Position numbers and translations under genes: made by a program | Notes under the pieces: generated by a model | Told to the model about the DNA's origin: nothing | Seen by the model: the letters and a program-made list of their open reading frames with translations, nothing else | Databases searched by the model: none | Shown here: positions 1 through 7,909 of the stretch, piece after piece | Layout: every line of letters starts with the position of its first letter | Numbering within the stretch: position 1 is the stretch's first letter | NCBI GenBank assembly: GCA_025698895.1 | Contig: JAILWO010000001.1 | Coordinates: 1,089,001-1,153,000 of the forward strand | Direction: 5' to 3' | Length of the DNA stretch: 64,000 bases | DNA from: Rhizobiaceae bacterium | Lineage (GTDB): Bacteria > Pseudomonadota > Alphaproteobacteria > Rhizobiales > Rhizobiaceae

Positions 1-87
1 AATGACCCGCCGCGCGCCGCTTGGGAAGCGATCGCGATCGCGCTATCATGCTTGCCGGCTCAGGAACGCGTTCCATGGTTTGCCGGC

Positions 88-831
88 ATGAGGAACCAAC
101 CGATACCGGACGTGGCGTTGCGGAACGGCAGGATGCGGGGCGCGCAGCGCTCGGCGCTGGCCGCCATATCCGCCACGGCTGCTCTTCTCGCCCTCGCGCT
201 GTGGCTGGCGGCACCCGGTGTCGTTCCGGCCACGCTGGGGCTGGCTCTGTTCGGCTTGATCGGGGCCGTTGTGCTGGCGCGCGTCGAGACGTCCCACCCA
301 TTCCCGGATTTCGGGCCGGCGAACCGCGTCACGCTTGGTCGCGCCGCACTCGCCTGCCTGCTGGCGACGCTGGTGGTCATGGAGGCGATGGCGATCCCGC
401 TTCTCGCCTTCCTGGCGACCGTCATCATCCTGATGCTCGACGGCGTCGACGGCTGGATCGCACGCCGCACGGGCACGGTCTCGCGCTTCGGCGCGCGCTT
501 CGACATGGAGGTCGACGCGCTCCTGGTTCTCATTCTCTCGGCCGCGGCCTGGCTGGATGGCAAGGCGGGCATATGGGTGCTGCTGCTCGGCCTCATGCGC
601 TATGCCTTCGTTCTGGCGGGGGCAGTGTGGCCGGCGCTCGCGGCGGACCTGCCGCCTTCAGGGCGCCGCAAGTTCGTCTGCGTCGTCCAGATCTGCATTC
701 TGGCCGCGCTGCTGTTGCCGCAGGTCACGCAGCCCCTGTCGGCCTGGCTGGCGCTCGCCGCGCTGATTGCGCTTGCATGGTCCTTCGCGGTCGACGTCGC
801 CTGGCTGCTGCGGCGGTCGGCGCGCGCATGA
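88..831 (+). CDS. CDP-alcohol phosphatidyltransferase family membrane protein
   Basis: Integral membrane enzyme expected to transfer a phosphatidyl or phospho-alcohol group from a CDP-activated donor to an alcohol. The family signature D-G-x2-D-G-x2-A-R-x8-G-x3-D-x3-D is seen as DGVDGWIARRTGTVSRFG followed by ARFDMEVDA in mid-protein, flanked by several hydrophobic helices. The ATG at 88 is chosen (247 aa); a TTG at 52 and an ATG at 133 are in frame, and none has a strong ribosome-binding site. Its stop overlaps the start of the FkbM gene (ATGA), so the two are translationally coupled. The substrate is unknown. The family is clear; the role in this locus (lipid or head-group assembly) is inferred. 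Confidence 0.8.
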   Translation: MRNQPIPDVALRNGRMRGAQRSALAAISATAALLALALWLAAPGVVPATLGLALFGLIGAVVLARVETSHPFPDFGPANRVTLGRAALACLLATLVVMEAMAIPLLAFLATVIILMLDGVDGWIARRTGTVSRFGARFDMEVDALLVLILSAAAWLDGKAGIWVLLLGLMRYAFVLAGAVWPALAADLPPSGRRKFVCVVQICILAALLLPQVTQPLSAWLALAALIALAWSFAVDVAWLLRRSARA

Positions 832-1565
832 TCTCCCCGCGCGCCGCGCTGGGCTTCGCGCGCTCGCTCGTCATCTACCGCGCCCGGCCCTGGCGGATCG
901 CGCGTCTCGCCAAGTTCTACAGGCGCTTCATCTCACCCGGCGACCTCGCCTTCGACATAGGCGCCCATGTCGGCAACCGTTCGCTGGCGCTGGCAAGCGC
1001 TGGCGCGCGCGTCGTCGCGCTCGAGCCGCAGTCGCCGTTCTCGCAATTTCTCGCGCGCACCATGCCGTCCGCCGTCACCGTCCTGCCGCTGGCCGCGGGA
1101 CCGTCAGAGGGTGAAGCCAGGCTGGCCGTCTCAAGCCTGCATCCGACCGTTTCCTCGATGGCACAAGGCTTCGGTGCCGCCATGGCACGCGATCCCGGCT
1201 TCCGCGGGGTCGCCTGGGACAGCGAGCAGGCGGTCCGCGCCACGACGCTGGATGCTCTGATCGCCCGTTTCGGACATCCCGCCTTCGTCAAGATCGACGT
1301 CGAGGGGTTCGAGGCGGACGTGCTGGCCGGCCTGTCGTCGCCGGTGCGGACCATCGCCTTCGAGGCTTTGCCCGCCGCGCCTGAGGTGACGCGCGCCTGT
1401 GTCGAGCGCCTGTCCTCGCTCGGCGATTACCGGTTCAACCTCGTTTCGGGCGAGCGCCTTGCCTTCGCATTGCCCGAATGGGGAGACGGAGCCGCGGTGC
1501 TGGCCGCCGCATCCGACGCGGCACGGTCCGGCGACGTCTATGCCCGTCTGGCTCACGAATCATGA
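828..1565 (+). CDS. FkbM family SAM-dependent methyltransferase
   Basis: 245-aa Rossmann methyltransferase. The SAM-binding motif I is FDIGAHVGNRSLALA, with the acidic end of strand 2 in ALEPQ, and the typical FkbM segment VKIDVEGFEADVLAG lies about two thirds along. FkbM proteins usually O-methylate sugars, lipids or polyketide-like products; the substrate here is not predictable. The ATG start overlaps the preceding stop codon by ATGA. The reading frame stays open upstream through the previous gene, but that part is an overlapping shadow. Its neighbours (CDP-alcohol transferase, sulfatase-like protein) suggest decoration of a small molecule or envelope component. Confidence 0.75.
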   Translation: MISPRAALGFARSLVIYRARPWRIARLAKFYRRFISPGDLAFDIGAHVGNRSLALASAGARVVALEPQSPFSQFLARTMPSAVTVLPLAAGPSEGEARLAVSSLHPTVSSMAQGFGAAMARDPGFRGVAWDSEQAVRATTLDALIARFGHPAFVKIDVEGFEADVLAGLSSPVRTIAFEALPAAPEVTRACVERLSSLGDYRFNLVSGERLAFALPEWGDGAAVLAAASDAARSGDVYARLAHES

Positions 1566-1662
1566 GACGCGGCGCGCTCAACCCTTCGTCAGTTGACGCG
1601 CTGGCGTCATGGCCCATCATTAGCCGGTATCTGAGCCTTTCCGGCTCGCCTGGGGGAGGACG

Positions 1663-3327
1663 ATGACCCGGTTTCAGGATGGTTCCCCGCGCCAACCGGG
1701 CCGGGGCGCGCCGATGCGCCGGGCGCTGGCGATTCTGGCGGCGCTGTGTGTTCTCTACCTCGCACTTGCCGCGCCGAACCATCCGGGCGCGGCCACGCCC
1801 GGCGCCTTCGCCAACTTTCCCTATGAACTGCCGCTGCTCGCCGCCTTCCTGTTCGGCGTCGCCTTCCTGCCGCGCGGCAGGCGCGCGCTCCGGCTTGCCG
1901 TGGTCGCGCTGCTCATTGTGGTGCTTGCGTTGAAGGCGGCCGATTTCGCGATGTTCACGGCGCTCAACCGGCCGTTCAACCTCGCCTATGATCTGCCCTT
2001 GGCCGATGCCGGCTGGCGGCTTCTCTGGGGCTCCAACGACCCGACCGGCGCGCGGCTTCTCCTGGCGCTCGCCGCCGCCGCGATCATCGCCGTCATTGCC
2101 GTTCTGTGGTGGGCGATCGGCGTCTTGATGCTGACGGGCTTGCGGCTTGGCCGATCATCCGTGCTCGTCGTCGCCATGCTGTGTCTGACGGCAGCCGGTT
2201 TCTGGGTCGCCGGCAAGGGCTCGGCCTTTTCGGCCCGCCTGGCCGGCGATCATGTCCGGGCGGCCGCGAACGCGGCGGCCAATCTCGCCACACTGCGCGC
2301 CGAGGCGGCCGAGGATCCGGTTCTGGCGTCTTTTCCGCAGCCGCTGTCGAGGCTTGCCGGAACGGACGTCATTCTCGCCTTCGTCGAATCCTACGGCCGA
2401 TCGACCCTCGACAACCCGCTCTACGGCCCCACCACGAAGGCCGCGCTGGCCGATGTCGAGGCCGGACTTGCCGCCCGGGGCTACGCCATGCGCTCGGCCT
2501 GGCTCACCGCTCCGATCGTCGGCGGCCAGAGCTGGCTCGCCCATGGCACGTTCCTGTCGGGCCTGTGGATCGACGACCAGGGCCGCTATGACGCGCTGCT
2601 GCGCAGTCCGCGCAAGGCGCTCAACCGGGTCGCGGCCGAGGCTGGCTGGCGTTCGGTCGCGGTTATGCCCGCGATCGTCATGCCGTGGCCCGAGGCCGGC
2701 TGGTTCGGCTATGACGCCGTGCATGCCGCCAAGGACCTCGGCTATCGCGGCAAGCCGTTCAACTGGGTCACCATGCCCGACCAGTACACGCTGTCGGCCT
2801 TCGAGCGGCTGGAACTGACCCAAGGTCGCGAGCGGCCGGTCTTCGCCGAGATCGCGCTGATCTCCTCGCACGCGCCCTGGACGCCGATCCCGCGCATCGT
2901 GCCGTGGCACGAGGTGGGCGACGGAACGGTGTTCGACAGCCAGGCCATGTCGGGCGACACGCCCGAACAGGTCTGGGCCGACCACGACCGGGTGCGCGAC
3001 CAGTTCCGCCTGTCGATCGACTACGCGCTGCGCACGATCGGCGACTTCGCCGCCCGGCACGGAGACGGCAAGCCGCTTTTCATCGTGCTGGGCGACCACC
3101 AGCCGGCCGCCTTCGTCTCCGGGTCGCAGACCCTGCGCGACGTGCCGATCCATATGATCGGCCCGCCCGATATCCTGGCCGCCATCGACGGCTGGAACTG
3201 GAGCGAGGGGCTCGTTCCCGACGGCGAGGCGCCGGTCTGGCGCATGGATGCCTTCCGTGCCCGGTTCATCGAGGCCTTCTCCGCCGGTCCGGAACCGGTG
3301 TCGTCCGCGGGGCTTGATCCGGCATGA
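1663..3327 (+). CDS. Membrane-anchored sulfatase/phosphoglycerol-transferase-like protein
   Basis: 554 aa. The N-terminal half has about four to five hydrophobic segments. The C-terminal half is an alkaline-phosphatase-superfamily domain of the sulfatase/phosphoethanolamine-transferase/LTA-synthase type. Visible marks are AFVESYGRST (metal- and nucleophile-bearing strand), SSHAPW and the C-terminal LGDHQPA metal-binding motif. Relatives hydrolyse or transfer phospho- or sulfo-head groups on the periplasmic face. An alternative start is the ATG at 1714 (MRRALAIL), which gives a better signal-anchor. Its stop overlaps the following reductase gene (ATGA), placing both in one transcript. The substrate is unknown. 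Confidence 0.7.
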   Translation: MTRFQDGSPRQPGRGAPMRRALAILAALCVLYLALAAPNHPGAATPGAFANFPYELPLLAAFLFGVAFLPRGRRALRLAVVALLIVVLALKAADFAMFTALNRPFNLAYDLPLADAGWRLLWGSNDPTGARLLLALAAAAIIAVIAVLWWAIGVLMLTGLRLGRSSVLVVAMLCLTAAGFWVAGKGSAFSARLAGDHVRAAANAAANLATLRAEAAEDPVLASFPQPLSRLAGTDVILAFVESYGRSTLDNPLYGPTTKAALADVEAGLAARGYAMRSAWLTAPIVGGQSWLAHGTFLSGLWIDDQGRYDALLRSPRKALNRVAAEAGWRSVAVMPAIVMPWPEAGWFGYDAVHAAKDLGYRGKPFNWVTMPDQYTLSAFERLELTQGRERPVFAEIALISSHAPWTPIPRIVPWHEVGDGTVFDSQAMSGDTPEQVWADHDRVRDQFRLSIDYALRTIGDFAARHGDGKPLFIVLGDHQPAAFVSGSQTLRDVPIHMIGPPDILAAIDGWNWSEGLVPDGEAPVWRMDAFRARFIEAFSAGPEPVSSAGLDPA

Positions 3328-4160
3328 ACAAGCTCGAACGCGTTTTGGCCGCCGACCTCGCTGCCCGGGAAGCGTCGATGCCGCTGGCGCGCGCTCAAAT
3401 GAGCGGCCGCGTCTGGGCCGCCCTGCTGGCCGCCCGCTCCGATGCCTCGCAGGCGGTGCCCGACCCGCTCTGGTCGCCGGACGAGTTCGCCGCCTGGTCG
3501 CTTTATTCGCCGTTGCTGGGCCTCGGCGACGGTCGACCCTTCCTGTTCGCGCAGGTCGGCCAGTCGCTCGACGGCCGCGTCGCCACGCCGGCCGGCGAAT
3601 CGCGCGACGTGTCGGGCCGCGACGGACTTATCCACCTCCATCGCTGCCGCGCGCTTGCCGACGCCGTCATCGTCGGGGTCGGCACCGCCTTGGCCGACGA
3701 TCCGCGCCTGACCGTGCGCCTTGCCGATGGCGACAATCCCGCCCGAATCGTCATCGATCCGTCCGGCCGGCTAGACGACGGCGCGACGGTCTTCCGCGAC
3801 GACGGCTGCCGGCGCATCGTCGTCCAGGCCTGCGGCCGCGACCGGCCCGCCGGCGTGGAAATCGTGCGCCTGCCCGCCCATGACGGGTGTATGGATGCCG
3901 GCGCTGTCGCCGCCGCGCTGCACGACCTCGGGTTGCGCCGCGTGCTGATCGAGGGCGGCGGCACCACGATCGGCCGCTTCCTCGACGCCGGCCTGGTCAA
4001 CCGTCTGCATGTCGGCATCGCTCCGCTCATCATCGGGGCCGGGCGGTCCGGGCTGACGATGCGTCCGCCGACCCGGCTGGCCGAGGCCCAGCGGCCGCGC
4101 ACGCGCGTTTTCTGCCTCGGCGGTGACGTCATTTTCGACTGCGCGTTCGGCACGGGTTGA
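3324..4160 (+). CDS. RibD C-terminal-type reductase (dihydrofolate-reductase-like)
   Basis: 278 aa with a single RibD_C/DHFR-like reductase domain and no deaminase domain. Visible family features are AQVGQSLDGRVATPAG near residue 75, VGVGTALADDPRLTVR in the NADPH-binding region and VLIEGGGTTIGRFLDAG near residue 210. In riboflavin synthesis this domain reduces the ribosyl side chain of a pyrimidine derived from GTP; stand-alone copies often work in secondary pathways. It overlaps the sulfatase-like gene by ATGA and ends 6 bases from the convergent methyltransferase gene. With a PTPS-like protein nearby it suggests a pterin- or flavin-like substrate, which is inference. Confidence 0.8.
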   Translation: MNKLERVLAADLAAREASMPLARAQMSGRVWAALLAARSDASQAVPDPLWSPDEFAAWSLYSPLLGLGDGRPFLFAQVGQSLDGRVATPAGESRDVSGRDGLIHLHRCRALADAVIVGVGTALADDPRLTVRLADGDNPARIVIDPSGRLDDGATVFRDDGCRRIVVQACGRDRPAGVEIVRLPAHDGCMDAGAVAAALHDLGLRRVLIEGGGTTIGRFLDAGLVNRLHVGIAPLIIGAGRSGLTMRPPTRLAEAQRPRTRVFCLGGDVIFDCAFGTG

Positions 4161-4166
4161 AATGCA

Positions 4167-4931
4167 TTACCCGTCCCGCGGCACGGCAAGAATGTCGACA
4201 TGGCCGACGCTGCAATGTCCGCTGCGCGTCAGCACCAGGCGCCGTTCCAGCCATCCCGCCGCGTCGAAGCCGCCGCGTGTCGCCGCCTCCGCGATGCCGG
4301 TCAGCAATTCGCGCTGCAGCGCGGCCTGTCCGCCCTCCAGCCGCCACAGGCTGTCCGCGATCTCCACCTGATAGCCGCGCCTCCGCATCGCATCGGCCAG
4401 CGCCTCGCCGGCGTCTGGCCCCAGCGCCTCGCCCAGCCCCTTGTCGCGTTTCTGGTCGCGATTGAAAGCTTCCGTCACCGGCTGGTCGTCCGCGTCGCGA
4501 GGCTGCCATTCCATGCGCCCGTCATAGGTGAGCGCGGCGTAGAGGCCCGCTCCGCGCTTCGCGACGGCGTCGGCGATGCGTTCGATCCACTCCGCGCCCG
4601 CGAGATCGAACAGCGCCGATGCGGTCACCAGTCGGGCTCCGTCGAGCGGCAGGTCCTCTACCTCGGCAAGGTCGGCCTCGATCGTCTCGGCCCTGTCGTC
4701 GAGGCGATGCCGCGCCTCCTCGAGCAGCACCGGATCCCTGTCCACCAGGAGCCAGCGCGCCGCGTTGGCCCCCACCGCGCGCGCCGTGGACCCGGTGCCC
4801 GCTCCGAGATCGACGGCCAGCGGATCGTCGCCCCCCGCCAGCCAGGCCTGCGCCCGTTCCAGCAGGTCGGGATCGCGCGCGGCCCGATCCGCACCCTCGC
4901 GCAGCATCAGCCAGTCGATCGAAAAACTCAT
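4167..4931 (-). CDS. Class I SAM-dependent methyltransferase
   Basis: 254 aa. A Rossmann methyltransferase motif I, AVDLGAGTGSTARAV, lies near residue 40, followed by the acidic residue after strand 2 (LLVDRDP) and DLAEVEDLPLD. The start at 4931 (MSFSIDWL) overlaps the stop of the upstream glycosyltransferase gene by ATGA, which supports it over longer in-frame starts. It is the last gene of a leftward group with GT4, PTPS-like and dehydrogenase genes, and converges on the RibD-type reductase. The substrate is unknown; methylation of the product of this locus is the simplest reading. Confidence 0.75.
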   Translation of the reverse strand: MSFSIDWLMLREGADRAARDPDLLERAQAWLAGGDDPLAVDLGAGTGSTARAVGANAARWLLVDRDPVLLEEARHRLDDRAETIEADLAEVEDLPLDGARLVTASALFDLAGAEWIERIADAVAKRGAGLYAALTYDGRMEWQPRDADDQPVTEAFNRDQKRDKGLGEALGPDAGEALADAMRRRGYQVEIADSLWRLEGGQAALQRELLTGIAEAATRGGFDAAGWLERRLVLTRSGHCSVGHVDILAVPRDG

Positions 4932-6010
4932 GAGGCGATCCCCTTCAATACCTTGTCGACCAGCAGCGCCGTCTCGTCCCAGGCCGGCAGCGCCTGTCCC
5001 GCCCGCCATGCCGCGTCCGCCGCGTCCCGTCGTCTGACGGGATCGTTCAGCAGCCGCCGCAGCGCCTCGGCCAGAGCGCCCGGATCGTCGGGCGGCACCA
5101 GCGCGCCCGCCGCCTCCGGCACCAGATCGGGCACCGCGCCGGCGCGGCAGGCGACCACCGGCAGGCCGTGCGCCAGCGCCTCGGCGAAGGCCATGCCATA
5201 GCCTTCATGTCGCGATGCCAGCACGAAGATGTCGGCGCGCGCAAGCTCCCTGCCACCATCCTCGACCGCGCCGGGAAACTCGATCCTGCCCGCCAGTCCG
5301 TGCCTTTCGGCGAGACCCTTGAGATGGGCGGTCCATCTTTCGTCGCGATCGTCCGGACCGGCGAAGCGCGCGCGCCAGTCAAGATCGGCCAGCGCCGCCA
5401 GTGCCTCCACCAGCACGTCGTGGCCCTTGCGGGGCACCAGCGCGCCGAGCGCAAGCAGCACCGGCGGGTCGCCGCGCCGCGGCGCGCGCGGCTTGCGCTC
5501 CGTGCCGGGCGGCGCGACCGTGATCCGGCCGGGCTCGACGCCGAACCCGTCCTCCAGCCGCCGCGCCGTCGCCCGGCTCGTGCAGATCACCGCCCGCGCA
5601 TGCCTCAGCGCCTGCCGTTCCGAGCGCTCGAAGGCGGCGGTCTCGTCGGCGCTCCGCCCCGTCTCGTCCGCCAGCGGATGATGCACCAGCGCCACCAGGC
5701 GCAGCCGCTCCGCCTCACGCGCGGCGATGTCGGCCATCGCGCCGAATGCCAGCCCGTCGATCATTACCAGCCCATCATCGGGCACCACAGCAAGGGCCGA
5801 GCCCGCGGCCTCTTCGTCGCGGGGCGAGGGGAACGGATAGGCGGCCGGAAGCGCCACGACACGTGTGGTCCAGCCCAGTTTTCGCAGTTCCTCGATCAGC
5901 CGCCGGTCATAACCGTAGCCGCCGGTCGGCGTCGCGAGGTCGCCGGGTATGGCGAAGAACAGTTGGCGCCTCACCTCAGACAGCCGCCTCGTACCAGGCG
6001 CGCGCGACAT
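4928..6010 (-). CDS. Glycosyltransferase family 4 protein
   Basis: 360 aa, GT-B fold retaining glycosyltransferase. The GT4 donor-binding segment is FVLASRHEGYGMAFAEALA followed by HGLPVVA, which carries the E-x7-E motif. LALGALVPRKGHDVLVEAL is the usual start of the C-terminal Rossmann domain, and the N-terminus has a glycine-rich PTGGYGYDRRL loop. It is coupled to the downstream methyltransferase by an ATGA overlap, and its start lies inside the 3' end of the PTPS-like gene (35-base overlap if the start at 6010 is right; in-frame alternatives exist further in). It probably glycosylates the product of this locus, as in known pterin glycosides, but that is inference. Confidence 0.75.
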   Translation of the reverse strand: MSRAPGTRRLSEVRRQLFFAIPGDLATPTGGYGYDRRLIEELRKLGWTTRVVALPAAYPFPSPRDEEAAGSALAVVPDDGLVMIDGLAFGAMADIAAREAERLRLVALVHHPLADETGRSADETAAFERSERQALRHARAVICTSRATARRLEDGFGVEPGRITVAPPGTERKPRAPRRGDPPVLLALGALVPRKGHDVLVEALAALADLDWRARFAGPDDRDERWTAHLKGLAERHGLAGRIEFPGAVEDGGRELARADIFVLASRHEGYGMAFAEALAHGLPVVACRAGAVPDLVPEAAGALVPPDDPGALAEALRRLLNDPVRRRDAADAAWRAGQALPAWDETALLVDKVLKGIAS

Positions 6011-6371
6011 GGCTTTCGTGAAGCTGGACGCGAAGCCTTCTCACCCGGCCGCCGTCGTCCAGCCGACCGTCGCGCACCGCCTCGGCAAGCTGGTCGAAAA
6101 TGTGTTTGCACAGGAACTCGGTGGTGGTGATCCTGCCGCGAAACGCCTCGACCTCGTCCAGATTGCCGTAGCGCAGCGGCTCCAGAACTGCCTTCAGCGC
6201 TTCGGTCGCGAGACCGATGTCGACCACCAGCCCATTCTGGTCGATGTCGTCGGTGAAGAAGGCGGCGTCGACCACGAAGGTCGCGCCGTGCAGGCCCTGC
6301 GCCGGGCCGAAGACGGGCGAGGGCAGGGAATGGGCGATCATGATGTGGTCGCGGACTTCGACGGCGAACAT
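5976..6371 (-). CDS. PTPS/QueD-like (6-carboxytetrahydropterin synthase family) protein with altered active site
   Basis: 131 aa, the usual length of the family. The first zinc histidine (MIAHSL, H14) and the second (GLHGATF, H28) are present. The normal H-G-H motif reads H-G-A, so the third zinc ligand is missing, and the cysteine normally just before HGH is absent. The usual Asp-His pair (DHHYLND in E. coli QueD) is replaced by RYGNLDE. The C-terminal glutamate is kept (LHES). It lies 14 bases downstream of the MDR dehydrogenase gene and overlaps the GT4 gene. The fold assignment is firm; the chemistry is probably not that of QueD or of pyruvoyltetrahydropterin synthase. Confidence 0.75.
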   Translation of the reverse strand: MFAVEVRDHIMIAHSLPSPVFGPAQGLHGATFVVDAAFFTDDIDQNGLVVDIGLATEALKAVLEPLRYGNLDEVEAFRGRITTTEFLCKHIFDQLAEAVRDGRLDDGGRVRRLRVQLHESHVARAWYEAAV

Positions 6372-6385
6372 GGCGGCTCCGGCTG

Positions 6386-7435
6386 TCAGTTCTGGTAACG
6401 GATACGATGGCACAGCGTGGCCGGATCGGCGAGGATGGCGGCGTATCGCGCCGGCAGCTCGGGGAATGGCGTTTCGCCGCTGATCAGCGCGTCGAGCCGC
6501 TCGTCGGCGAGCAGTTCCAGCGCCTTTTCCAGCCGTCGGCGGCGGGTCCAGCGGGGCCGCCGCGCGGCCGGGACCATTCCCACCTGCGAGGAGACGATCG
6601 AAAGCCGCTTCGCGTGGAAGGAGCCGCCCAGCGGAACGACCGGATCGCGGTCGCCATGCCAGCTCGCCTCGACCACCCGCGCCTCGACGCCGGCCGCCTC
6701 GAGCGCCGTGGTGAGACCCGCCTGGGTGGCGCTGGCATGGATGACAATGTCGCACTCGCGCGGCGCCCGCTCCGGCGTCGCGAAGCCGCAGCCCAGCGTG
6801 GCGGCGAGCGACGAGCGACCTTCGTCGATGTCGACCAGCGTCACCTCCGTTCCCGGCATCCGCGCCGCCAGCCAGCCGGCGAGCGCGCCGACCACGCCGG
6901 CGCCGATCACCGTCACGCGGTCGCCCGGTCCGACGCCGGCGTCCCAGACCACGTTGAGCGCGGTCTCCATATTGGCCGCCAGCACCGCGCGCCCGGCCGG
7001 GACGGTGTCGGGCAGGGGAACGACCATGTCGGCGGCCGCCGTGAACCGGTCCTGGTGCGGGTGCAGGCTGAACACGCAGCGCCCGACGAGGTCCGGCGGT
7101 CCTTCCCGCGCGATGCCGACCGCCGCATAGCCATATTTGACCGGAAACGGAAAATCTCCTTCCTGCATGGGGCAGCGCATGCGCGCATGCTCGGACGCCG
7201 GCACCCGGCCCTCGGCCACCAGCCGCTCGGTGCCGCGGCTGATGCCGGAAAACAGCGTCTCGACCAGAACGTCGTCCGGGCCGGGCACGATCTCCGCCTC
7301 CCGAAGTTCGGATCTTCCCGGCGCGGTCAGCCAGAAGGCGCGAGCCGGCTTCACGACAGCATGTCCCGGGCCGGTTCCGACTGACGTGAATGGATGAGGG
7401 GCGGTTCCACCTGTCCTCCTGCGCCGGGTAGACAT
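6386..7435 (-). CDS. Medium-chain dehydrogenase/reductase (zinc-type alcohol dehydrogenase-like)
   Basis: 349 aa as the longest frame. The nucleotide-binding motif VTVIGAGVVGALAGWLAA lies near residue 170 and the acidic strand end is TLVDIDEGR. Where classical enzymes carry the catalytic zinc Cys-Gly-x-Cys-x-x-D loop, this one has SGISRGTERLV, and no four-cysteine structural zinc lobe is visible. It may therefore act without zinc. A start further in (GTG before KPARAFWL) would remove an untypical arginine-rich N-terminus and is likely. It heads the leftward group with the PTPS-like, GT4 and methyltransferase genes. It would oxidise or reduce an intermediate of that pathway (inferred). Confidence 0.7.
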   Translation of the reverse strand: MSTRRRRTGGTAPHPFTSVGTGPGHAVVKPARAFWLTAPGRSELREAEIVPGPDDVLVETLFSGISRGTERLVAEGRVPASEHARMRCPMQEGDFPFPVKYGYAAVGIAREGPPDLVGRCVFSLHPHQDRFTAAADMVVPLPDTVPAGRAVLAANMETALNVVWDAGVGPGDRVTVIGAGVVGALAGWLAARMPGTEVTLVDIDEGRSSLAATLGCGFATPERAPRECDIVIHASATQAGLTTALEAAGVEARVVEASWHGDRDPVVPLGGSFHAKRLSIVSSQVGMVPAARRPRWTRRRRLEKALELLADERLDALISGETPFPELPARYAAILADPATLCHRIRYQN

Positions 7436-7597
7436 TCCGGCATGTCTAGAACCTTTCAGGACGACACGGAACCGTCCAGGCGATGCGAAGGGCGCGTCCC
7501 GGATGCAACAGGCGAGCGCCGCCTTCGTCCTTTGCGGCGAAATCGTGACAACTCACTTGACCGCGATCCGGCCATTCCCTTACGACTCGCTCCGTCC

Positions 7598-7772
7598 AAG
7601 GTTCTTTCGCGCGAAAGCGCAAGACGAAGAGGGAATACGGAAGGGTCGGCCGACCCCTGCCGTAGCTGCCCCCGCAACTGTGAGCGGCGAGGCCTGTTCC
7701 GATACGCCACTGGAGCATAGCTCCGGGAAGGCGGACAGGCCGAAGACCCGCGAGCCAGGAGACCTGCCTGGG
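7598..7772 (+). ncRNA. Cobalamin riboswitch (AdoCbl-type leader)
   Basis: Contains the conserved B12-box elements in order: AGGTTC near 7599, GCTGCCCCCGCAACTGTGAG at about 7664-7683, GCCACTGG near 7705, GGGAAGGCGG near 7725, then AAGACCCGCGAGCCAGGAGA ending near 7762. It lies about 140 bases upstream of the btuB-like start. When adenosylcobalamin binds, such leaders shut down the downstream B12-uptake genes. Limits are approximate because the P1 pairing was not folded computationally. Confidence 0.92.
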
Positions 7773-7909
7773 ACAGTCACGTTACCGGATGCGGGGAGCT
7801 TCCGGCGCTGTCTCGAACAGTGGTGGCTATCGTCATCGCTGGCGGGTGCGACCATCAACCCCCGGCTTGTTTCAAGGCTCGGCGTCCTGGGGACGCGAAG
7901 GGGGACCAA

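Noticed and set aside
7820-7909. Longer N-terminus for the B12 receptor
   Set aside because: It would put 30 untypical residues before a clear signal peptide, and a good ribosome-binding site precedes the ATG at 7910.
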